64,000 bases of DNA from Todiramphus chloris collaris (taxonomy: Eukaryota; Chordata; Aves; Coraciiformes; Alcedinidae): contig JANVCC010000071.1 of the NCBI GenBank assembly GCA_025345505.1, positions 4,430,347 through 4,494,346 of the forward strand, given 5' to 3'. Positions 47,301 to 56,471 of this stretch are shown in pieces. Each line of letters opens with the position of its first letter. The first letter of the stretch is position 1. The notes under the pieces are model-generated. The model was given only the letters and a program-made list of their open reading frames with translations. It was not told the origin of the DNA and searched no databases. The translations under genes were made by a program, and so were the position numbers.

Positions 47301-50300
47301 GGGCAGGCGCTGCTCGCCCCCTGCGCGCTGAGGCCGCGGGCGTCGGAGAAGCTCCACGCGGAGCCGCCTGCGGAGCCGTGCGGGTGACAGGAGCCGTGCT
47401 GGGCCCCGGGGCCCCTCTCTCCAGGGACACCTGCCGAGTCAGCACCGATGGCCGACGGCCCCCCAGCTCTGCCCTGGCCCGTGGGGAGCTGGGGGCCAGG
47501 GCTGTCCCCCTGGGGAAGCTCAGCGTGTGAAAGGGAAGGGGACTCGTTCCTCAGAGGTGAACCGGGAGAGATGGCCCAGGGACTTGGGAAACCCTCGGGA
47601 GGTTGACCTGGCTGGGCAGGAGTCACCCAGGTGAGGCCAAGGATGCTTGGCTGGGCAACCCTGTGGGGAAACTGGGGGGACTGGGGTGCAATGGGGGTGC
47701 AGGGGGGGCCGGGGGGGGGGGGGGATGCTCTAGGTGTTGGGTGCCAGAGTAGACAGGGTGCCACCCCTGCTGGGGGGCCAGGGGGCCAAAACTGACCCCA
47801 GGATTTGAGGGGCAGCCTCACAGTGCTGAGCAGAGGGGGATGATCCCTGCCCTGGTCCTTCTGGCCATACCAGAGCTGACACAAGCCAAGCTGCTGGTGG
47901 CCTTCTTGGCCACCTGTGCTCTCTCTGGCTCATCTCCATCCGGCTGTCGACCAAACCCCCAGGTCCTTTTCCACCAGGCAGCTTCCAGCCTGCCCCAGCC
48001 TGGAGCATTGCAGGGGGTGGTTGTGACCCGAGAGCAGGACCCAGCCCTTAGCCTTGTTGAACCTCAGCCCGTTGCTCCAGCCTGGCCAGGTCCCTCTGAA
48101 GAGCCTCCTGACCCTCTGGCAGATCAACAGTCCTGCCCAGCTTGGTGTCATCTGCAAACCAACTGCAGGTGCCTCAATCCCCTCGCCCAGATCATCAATA
48201 GACTAAACAGAGCAGGTTCCAGTAGCGAGCTCTGGGGACACCACTTGTGACTGGGCCCAAACTCCATCCCCCACCACTCTTTGGGGCTGGACTGGGAGTT
48301 GCACCGATGCTCAGGTTTCAAAATGCACTTTGACTTCAATTTCTGCGAAGCTTTGTCAGATGAATCAAGGAGAGCTCATGAGCTCGTGTTTACATTAATC
48401 TTTATCACAGCTTATAAACCTTAAGGCTCAGTAGTGTGAGTCGAAATTCCTGCATAAAACGGAGGGTGTTGGAAACGGTGGTTTGTAGCCTGGGGATTTG
48501 CTGTCACTCAAACATCAGAAGCAACTTCCAGCCATTACTAAGTGAACTACGTGCTTGCTTCTTTGTCATCATAAGCTAAGGCTTCTTTTATCTTCGTGTT
48601 TGCTGCCTGTAGCTGGTAATTGTCAGTCAAAACTGCATCAGAGGTTGGGAAAAAAAAAAAGGGGAAAAAAGTATTTTGATTTTTATAGGAAACCTTGAAT
48701 CCCCTTGTGTACAGCTGGCAAAAGGGAACTGGAGGGAGCCAGCGCTTGCTTCTGCCCCTGCTCACAGATGTGGCTGAACTGGGGTTTTTAAATGCCCCAG
48801 GTTATTGGGGACTGCACGAAGACAAAGAGAGCTGATGGGATTTTATTCCAAAGCAGGGTCTTCTTCAGGGAAATGTGGCCTCAGAGTGGCAGGGGCAGCC
48901 TGAAGGAGATCAGCTCTTCCCCTGCCCGAGGAGGGCAGCCCCTGAAGGCTCAGTCCTGGTTCCCTGCTCTGTTTTCCAGGGGGACCTGATTTCCATGGCC
49001 AAGCAAAGTGACCTGCCAGTCAAAGAGGTGGAGACCTGGTTCCGGCACCGGCGGGCCCAGGACCAGCCCAGGCTGACCAAGAAGTTCTGTGAGGCCAGGT
49101 AGGTGGGTGAAGGAGGCACCCAACCAGGGCTGCCCACCATCCCCATCCCCAGCCCTGTACTTAGCACCAAACGCTCTCCCAGAGGAACCCAGTGCCATCT
49201 GCGGCTGCAAAAGGATGCTTGGTATCTTTGCCAAGCATGACAATTCAGTAATTCATTTTCCTCAAGCTATTTGCTGTCATGTGAAGTTTTCCTGCATATC
49301 TCAGTAATGTGTGGAGTCAGAATGGGGAGAGGGGTCACCAAGTGTCTCAGTCAGAAGAGTCTCTGGTGCTCAGCTTGAAGTTTAGTGCTCTGTGTACACC
49401 AAGACCCCCATCAGGCACAGGATCGACTCTCCCTCCCCCTCTGAAGAATAAATGATTGAGGGTTTACATCCCAGTATGGTGCTTTTTAAAAAAATACCCT
49501 CCTCCAAACAGCTTGTTCAGTGCTCCACACTGCAGCATCTCTAAGGAACCTGCTAAACCCCCCCCCAGACATCCTGTGCCACCACTGGGACAGAGGAGGT
49601 GCCTTCCACGGGCTGTGGTCTAGAAGGTTTGCCCAGGTGACCTCCAAACACCCACGCAACCAAAGAGGTATCTTAGTAGTCATACTACACCTTCTTCAAC
49701 ACAGATGGAGTACCCGGGGAATGTGGGCACGTCACGGATCACAGTGGAGCCTGGGTGGCTGTGGGTGCCCCGCTGCCTCAGCAGCACGTGTGTGCACGTG
49801 CCAACAGAGCTGAGGTTCTGCAAAGCCCTGTCCAAACAAGCAGAGGTGCCCCTGTGGGTTTTGCAGCATACTGGGCACAGCCTGGGGAGAGATTCCCACT
49901 CTGGAGAAGTCTCAGTTCCTTGTTTTTTCTGTTTTAGCTGGAGATTTACCTTCTATTTCACCTCATTCTTCTCTGGGCTGGCTCTCCTCTATGATGTAAG
50001 TACATGAGCAGGGTCAGGCTGTGGAGTGACACCTTTCAAGGGTTCCTCGTTCGTGGCAAACGAGGCTGATGGGCCCGGGCCAGTTCCAAGAGCACATCCA
50101 GAGCTCACGTGTGGCCGTGACTATGGGACTAAGGGCAGGTTCAGGGACATGGAGCAGAACAATCCTGATCCAGCAGAACCATCCTGATCCAGCAGAACCA
50201 TCCCCGCTTCCCTGGCCAGGTGTCAGAGATGTCGTCACAGTTTTCTCCTGGTCTTGGATCATTGTCTAAGTGATTCCCCACAGATACCCACACGCAGCCC

Positions 50301-53300
50301 TTGTATCCCAGCCAAGAGCAGACCCTGCTCTGACTTTGGCTGCTCCCTGCTGCCTTTTGAGACCCTTGATGTGACATCCTGTGCGTTCACTAATGACCAG
50401 TGCATTTTGCCAACTGCTTTTTCCAAAGCTCAAGGGGAGGTTGGATCCAGCACGGGCACGCTGACCTCCTGAAGCACTTCTTCACATCGGTCATCGTTAA
50501 AAGGCTGTAGGTTCTTACTGCTGCCTTCTCTTTGCACAGAAGCCCTGGTTTTGGGACCACACCGTGTGCTGGCTGAGATTTCCACAGCAGGTGAGCAGCG
50601 AGTAGACAGAATCACAGGACAGTTCATATGGGAAAGGGGACCAGGAGGTCTCTTGTTCAACCTCCTGCTCGCAGCGCTCAGTTGTAAAGTCAGACCAGGT
50701 TACCCAGGGTTTTCTCCAGTCTAGTTTTGAGAACCTCCAAGGATGGAGACAGCAACCTATCCCACTGTTTGACTGCCCTCGTGATGGAAATGTTTATCCT
50801 TACATCCACCTCTCTTGTTTTAACCTTTGCCTGCTGTCTCTCATCCTCACGCCACAGCAAACAGCTTGGATCTTTCTTCTCGACAAGCTCCTCCCAGGTG
50901 CTCCCCATGGGGCAGAGGGAGAGGCCCTGCCCTCAACAGTCACCTCTTCTCAGTGGGGTTCTCTGTAACCCAAGCCTGGATGGAAGGCACTCTGTGTCCT
51001 GGTGGTCAGGACATCCCTTGACCTCTTGACGCAGGGATGGAGGTGGTAGGTGTCCAAGACTCTGCAGAGAGGAAACCCCAGCTCCTCTCAGTCACTTTGC
51101 AGATTGGCCAAGGCTGGTCCTGGTTTTGGACCAGGCTTGACAGTGCATCAACAAACAGTTCAGTCACAGGGAACATGGAAGTTCAGGCATGACCAAGCCT
51201 TGCTGTCCCAGCTGCAGATCAAATGAAGGGGCTTTGCCCAGGAAGACCCTTTTGCTCTCCCATCCCCCAGGGCTAGGCAGGGGTGTCATGCTGCCTCTTG
51301 CTTGTCTTGCAGCCTCTCCCACTTTCATCGGGTTGGTTCTACCTTCTGGAGCTCTCCTTCTACTGCTCACTGGTGGTCACTCTGCCCTTCGACGTGAAGA
51401 GGAAGGTGAGTGGCAGCAGAACAACCACAACCCACTGGCTTGGTCAGCCCCTGCCATGAGGCCCTCCCCGGGGGTGGAAAGGACAAGGCACACATGCTGC
51501 TGTGAAGACTCCTGAGCTCCCTGCACCTCTTGTATCCCACCACTGCACCTTGCACTGTGTCATGCTTGTGGCACAATGGGGCACCTCCTGCCTGCTGGGG
51601 GCTGGCAGGGAGTCCCCACGCCTGGCCAAGGGACAGCTGCTGGGTGGCTGTGGCATCTTGGCTCTTCCTGGCCCCGGTGTCGCGTGCTGCCTGAACCAGA
51701 GGACTGTGTCCTGATGGGTGGGAGTCGGGACGTTGTGGTGAGGGTCCTGTAGATGCACATGTGGCTTTTGCAGTGTGGGATGAGGTGACCTCCTGGGACC
51801 CACGGACCCAGCATCCACTGTAGCCCTCACCTCGTTCTACAGTGGAGACTGCACAGAGCTGTGCAGTTCAACTGCACAAGCTGAGGTTCAACCTCAGCTT
51901 CATTTGATCGTTTAATGGGATGATCCTTCATGCTTTTCCCCCCGAGATGGGCCCTGCCCAGCCCTCACAAAGCATGTCCTGCAGAAGCTGGATTAAAATT
52001 ACCAACACTGCAATAGTTTTTGTAGACGGGTCAGTTATTGGCCACCTGCAATGCTCCCTAGGAGGAGCAGGAACCCATTTGTGTGTCAGTGATCTCCCCT
52101 GGGCCAGAGCTGCCCTTCCCAATCCCTCCCTGGAGCACTCAGGAGTCACCTCCTCATCCCCCAAAGCAATGCCTTTTGGCATGGCCTGGTTTGTCCATGA
52201 ACCACCCAGCAAGGTCCTCTCTTCGCATGAGGCACATTCCCCACCTGCAGTATCTCCAGCCCATTCCCATTCGCCCCCCACCCTGAGCAGCACAAGGAGG
52301 TGGCCAGTGGGTAGGACCTGCCCCAGGCCCCGCGGGGAAGCTATTGTCTTTACAAAAGGCTCTTCAATACACAGTGGAGGGGGCTGGGGGGGAAAACATG
52401 GGGTGTTAAGAAAGGAACTTTGTAGGGGCAGGTGGTTGATTCATGGAAAACTTACAGAATCTGTCCACGTCTGCACCTCTGCCTCACTGCTGTTTAGCTG
52501 GGTTTCCATAAACCGGGCATGAAGATGTTCCTTCTTCGGACCTCAGGGAGCTGCAGCACGGTGGGGAGCACTGGTGGGAGTGTTTGAGGCAGCGAGATTG
52601 AGAGGCAGCAGCAGCAGCAGCAGCAGCCAGGAACGGTCAAGGGCAGACTGACCCACAACCTCTCTTCTCGTGCCAGGACTTCAAGGAGCAGATCATCCAC
52701 CACATCGCCACCATCACTCTGATCTTTGTCTCCTACTGCGCCAATCTCACACGGGTTGGGATGATAGTCATGCTGGTCCACGACGCCTCCGATTATATTC
52801 TAGAGGTGAGTTACCCCCGTGTGGAAATGCAGATCTGTGCCCATGTCTGTGGGTGGCATCCTGACCCATGCCTCGCTGCCCGTGACGCCTGCGTGGGCGA
52901 CACGTGTCCTGCCGTGCCAGCGCAGTGAGGAGGTATCAGCAAGGACACGGGGACTGGGACACGTGCCCACGAACCAGGCAGCCCTTGTGGGAGATGGGAA
53001 ATCCCTCAGCTGCCTGGAAGAACACAAGCTCGTGGGGCATGAGGCCGTTTGTCTCTCTGCAGCTGGCCAAGATGCTCCATTACATGAAGTGGCAGGGGCT
53101 CTGCAACGTGGTCTTCATCGTTTTCACTGGGGTTTTCATCATCTCCCGGCTCGTCGTCTTGCCACTAATGTGAGTTCCATTGCTCTCTCCCCTGACCATG
53201 GATAATTATGCATTATCTGAGCTCCTGGAGATGTGGCCCTCCCTGCTGAGAGGAGGGGAGGTGGGGACCAGGACAGTTAAGCTCGAACACTAATGCAACC

Positions 53301-55279
53301 AGGACTGAGGAACCCAAGAAAAAAACCCTAGGGTTTTAACTATATTAAATTTTAATTAATAATTAACTGTATTCATTAATCTAGAGCCAAGGCTCTGCCC
53401 CTCCATGCCCACCTTCTCGCTGTCTCTCCTAGGCAGGGGCTGTCACTCAGGCTGTGAGATCTTTACACACAGCCACAGCCCCTGACTTCTCACGTGCTGT
53501 TGTGGCTCTGGGAATGTTTCAGGACTGTCTTTCTCCATCCCCACCACAGTCCGAGTTCTTCTCCTCTGCTTCAGCTCAAGACCTGTTGTAACTCTTCCAG
53601 TGTGTAGGAAGTGGCCTCCTTCTATTACAAACACCAGTTCCTACAAGAGAAAGAGGTTCAAACTGTACCTGATGGAATTCCCCAGGGACTTCCTAGCAGG
53701 CTAAGAAGGGTCTGCTTAAAGTAAGATAAAATTAATATAGAAACAATGGCATAGCAATTTAAGGTGACCCATCATCTCCAGTGAGACACTGGCCCAGGTT
53801 GCCCAGAGAGATGGTGGAAGCCCCATCGTTGGGCCTGGGACATGCTTTGTGTGAGCTGGGCAGAGTGGGAAGCCTGATGGTGCAGTCCTAGCCTGGCTCA
53901 GCGATGCCCTGGGCACGTGTGAGACAAGTAGTTGCCCAGAAAGACACTTGACCCATGTAAGTGTGAAGTTACTTGGCCTGCTTCAGTCCTGTGCCTTCTG
54001 ATGTGTCTCTCCCTCTCTTTCCCACAGCATATATTATTATTTTGTGACAAAATTTCCGTTGTTCCTCATAAGCTGCCTGATTCACACCTTCCTGATGATC
54101 CTGCAGCTGTTACACATTTTCTGGTCCTATCTAATTATCCTGATGATCTTCAGAGTCATCCTCCGTGGGGAGGTAAGAGAAATTTTTGTCTCCTCTGTAC
54201 CCCCACCACTCAGGAGAGACCACGCGATCCTGGGTGGCTCCTGCATGCCGGTGTGGAAGCGGTGGGAGAAATGGGACGAGAGCCTGAGAGCTTTAGAAGT
54301 CACACGTTGGGAGTTGTGTGGATATCTTTGCTCAGAGATCAGAGCAGTAGATCACTTCTAGTCAGTGACAGTGTCCTAGTGACGTGAGAGCCACCCACAG
54401 CCCTTTCTCCTCACTGCCCAACAGCTTCTCAGCACGTGGTTTGGGACAATACCTGCTGGTATGTCCAGAGTGGAGTAAGGAAGGAGCAAGCAGGTAAGCC
54501 TGGTAGACAGCACGCTGTGTATTTGCACCTCTGAGGCTTGGGTGCAATCCACAGGCTTTTGATCCTACAGGAACAGTGGAAGTCATCAGAGATGCCAGAT
54601 CTCTGCCCTGCTTTGCTAACTTAAGCAGATGGCATCTTGGTAGCCTCTGAGGAGGTTTGTGAAGGCTTTGGGGATCTCTGGCCAGAAAAAAACCCACCGC
54701 ACTGTTGGTGTTATGCCTTCAGCTTACACCTTGCACTACCCCTTCCCTGAAGCTAAGAGAAAAACCAGTTTTTTTCTGGAGGAAATGGCAAGCAATCTCT
54801 CCAAGTCTGCACGTGGTTGCAAAATGAGAGCAGTCGGTATGTCCACTGGACAAATGCACATTGACTTTCAGAGCTTTGATGGTAACAAACTGCACAAGAA
54901 AACATGCAGAATAACTATTTGTAAACACTAACTTATTTTCAGAAGGTTGTGTTATTAAGGTGACCAAAAAAAGCCTTCAAAATTTAGGTGAAAGTGTAAC
55001 AAAATCAACCTCTGGCAGTTTAAGTCCGCTCCTGATGCAGGAACAATTGCAACAGTGGCTTTAAGGACCAGATCACCCTCTTTAGTTTTATTTTAGCTGG
55101 CAGGTTAACACCAGTGCTGTGAATGAAAAGGACTAGCTCCCTCTAATATATACCATGCTGTGGGTTTTGCAGCTCATTTACATTGTCTTTCTTTCCTACA
55201 GAAAAGAAAAGATGCCAGAAGCGACACGGAGGAAAGTGACAGGAGTGAAGCAGAGGATCCAGCAAAGACCCAAGAGTAA
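44316..55279 (+). CDS. CERS4-like ceramide synthase, diverged tandem paralogue (gene B, complete)
   Basis: This is a second ceramide synthase, head-to-tail about 5 kb downstream of gene A. Coding exons are 44316-44482, 46745-46862, 48980-49098, 49938-49995, 50540-50590, 51313-51405, 52677-52805, 53063-53169, 54028-54172 and 55202-55279. Exons 2 to 8 have exactly the same lengths as in gene A (118, 119, 58, 51, 93, 129, 107) and all phases agree. All splice sites are GT-AG, giving 354 codons. The Lag1 motif is intact: FDVKRKDFKEQ, H210-H211 and HDASD with D238 and D241. The Hox-like region reads VETWFRHRRAQ. The TKKFCEASWRF stretch next to the TLC domain, needed for activity in mammalian enzymes, is kept. 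Exon 9 is 12 bases shorter than in gene A, which changes the last loop. The tail ends soon after [11 protein letters not shown] at TAA 55277-55279, about 37 residues earlier than gene A. Gly17 replaces the usual glycosylated Asn. The intact frame and splice sites argue for a working gene, not a pseudogene. It could be annotated elsewhere as CERS4-like. Confidence 0.9.
45440..46086 (+). mobile_element. CR1 LINE 3' fragment (gene B intron 1)
   Basis: From the end of the ORF2 region (GCCCAGAAGGCCAATCGAAT) to the tail CACATTCTATGATTCTA. Near-identical to 23680-24256 and close to the reversed 15084-15540 copy. Confidence 0.9.
47050..47450. promoter_or_regulatory. CpG-rich block in intron 2 of gene B
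   Basis: Roughly 400 bases dense in C+G and CpG, e.g. around 47234-47300 (CTCGCGGGCCGGACGCTGCT) and 47330-47390, in contrast with its flanks. It looks like a small CpG island. It could be an internal promoter for a shorter gene B transcript or an antisense RNA, or a GC-biased intron segment. No start site can be proved from sequence. Confidence 0.4.
47700..47726. repeat. G-run
   Basis: Two near-adjacent runs of G, the longer about 13 or more, separated by CC. Possible quadruplex-forming and error-prone sequence. Confidence 0.7.
47745..48245 (-). mobile_element. CR1 LINE internal fragment (gene B intron 2)
   Basis: Reversed ORF2 end and early 3' region: GGTGGCCTTCTTGGCCACCT, ACCCCCAGGTCCTTTTCCAC and GGTGTCATCTGCAAACCAAC. 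The 3' terminal part is missing. Confidence 0.78.
50158..50206. repeat. 19-bp tandem repeat, ~2.3 copies
   Basis: ATCCTGATCCAGCAGAACC at 50162 and 50181, followed by ATCC. Confidence 0.75.
50608..50985 (-). mobile_element. CR1 LINE 3' fragment (gene B intron 5)
   Basis: Plus strand starts ACAGAATCACAGGACAGTTC and continues GTCTCTTGTTCAACCTCCTG. A more diverged subfamily than the others. Confidence 0.75.
52605..52628. repeat. (GCA)n microsatellite in gene B intron 6
   Basis: About eight GCA/CAG units, located about 50 bases upstream of coding exon 7. Confidence 0.9.
53780..53840 (+). mobile_element. Tiny CR1 internal fragment (gene B intron 8)
   Basis: GAGACACTGGCCCAGGTTGC and GTGGAAGCCCCAT match the copy at 3712-4172. 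Both ends are missing. Confidence 0.6.
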
Positions 55280-56224
55280 CACGGGTTTTGCTGGAAACCA
55301 CCACGAGCCAGGGGAGGCTGGAGAGGCTCTTGGGGGAAGAGGCCAGAAAGTCTCTCAGATGGTCCCCAGAAGCCTGCCTGAGGCACCTCCCCACGTTGAG
55401 GTGGAGATGGATTTCATCGTAGCATTTACAGGCAGTTAAGTCACCTTAGGAGACGTTATCTCCACTTCTCCTGTTGGGACCACTCTCTTACTATTACTCT
55501 ATGACCATTTATTCAGGAAGAAAAAAGTCTGTCAGCCAAAGTCTCACTGTAAACAGGGGCTGACCAAGCTGCCAAAGTTACAACACCCAACTGCAGTTAT
55601 CTCAGAACCTTCCCAAAGATTCACGAGATAAAGAAACTGCAGCTGCTGAAGGCTTACGTTGCAGTTTCAGAAGATGCTGGCAGCCCCTGCCAGCCACCCT
55701 GGGAAAGGACTTGCTTCTGAAAGTGGCAAATAAGTTTTCAGTTTTATAGCACAAAAGGGTCAGGCTTTGGAGAAGTTTTTTGGCCAGCTGCTGTGAGCTG
55801 TGTTTGCTGGATGAATTAAGAGAAAACGTGGCTAAAAGATTCTGCTAACTGAATGTCTCCTCAGGGAGAAGGCTCCTAAAATTGAAAGCAACCGACGCTC
55901 TTACAAACATGCCTTTTTCCAACAGAAATTAGTCTAGATTTTGGAAAACATGAACTTTCTGTAGGGTTGATTTCATTTTGTTGAGGTTTCATCTTCAAAA
56001 CTGGCAATAAGAGTGTTCCAATACTGCCAGGGTTGGTTAGCTTGGATTTTTCTCTCTCCTACAGCACCAAGAGCTCCATCCACGCTGCTGAAGATTCCCC
56101 TGGCATACACTTGATTCATTACTTTACTCCTACAATATTTTCTAACACTGTTGCAGTGACTTTCCCATCTCTCCCAGCTGTTCAAAGGACAGAGAGCCAG
56201 AGAGGTTAAAGGTCAGAGCAGCCC

Positions 56225-56230
56225 TTTATT
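56225..56230 (-). terminator. Candidate polyadenylation signal of the kelch gene
   Basis: AATAAA on the minus strand, about 245 bases after the kelch stop codon. It is the first such hexamer after the stop and would give a short 3' UTR ending about 950 bases from the stop of the convergent ceramide synthase gene B. Confidence 0.5.
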
Positions 56231-56471
56231 TAACATCAGCCCTGAGCAGTTTATGTACCATAACAACGCTGACCCCGCAACCGCTGTGTGGACACAAAGG
56301 TTTCTCTGCCTTTTGCTTCAAGCTCATTTGCCAGGTAGGAAAAAAAAAAAGACAAAGTTCCGAAGGAACAGATCTATTTTCAAAATTAAAATATCCCACG
56401 GGCCTAACGTGATGCACTCAGCCTCCCCTCAGCTGTGGAGCACGTGACTTTTTCTTCTTGCTTACGCTGGA

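Noticed and set aside
46832-47884. 350-codon open frame on the minus strand
   Set aside because: It overlaps exon 2 of gene B, the CpG-rich block and part of a CR1. The translation is Pro/Gly/Arg/Ser-rich low-complexity sequence, as expected where high GC removes stop codons. No domain is recognisable.
44316-55279. Gene B as a pseudogene
   Set aside because: All ten exons keep frame, phase and GT-AG sites, and the catalytic residues are present. The early stop falls in the variable tail only.
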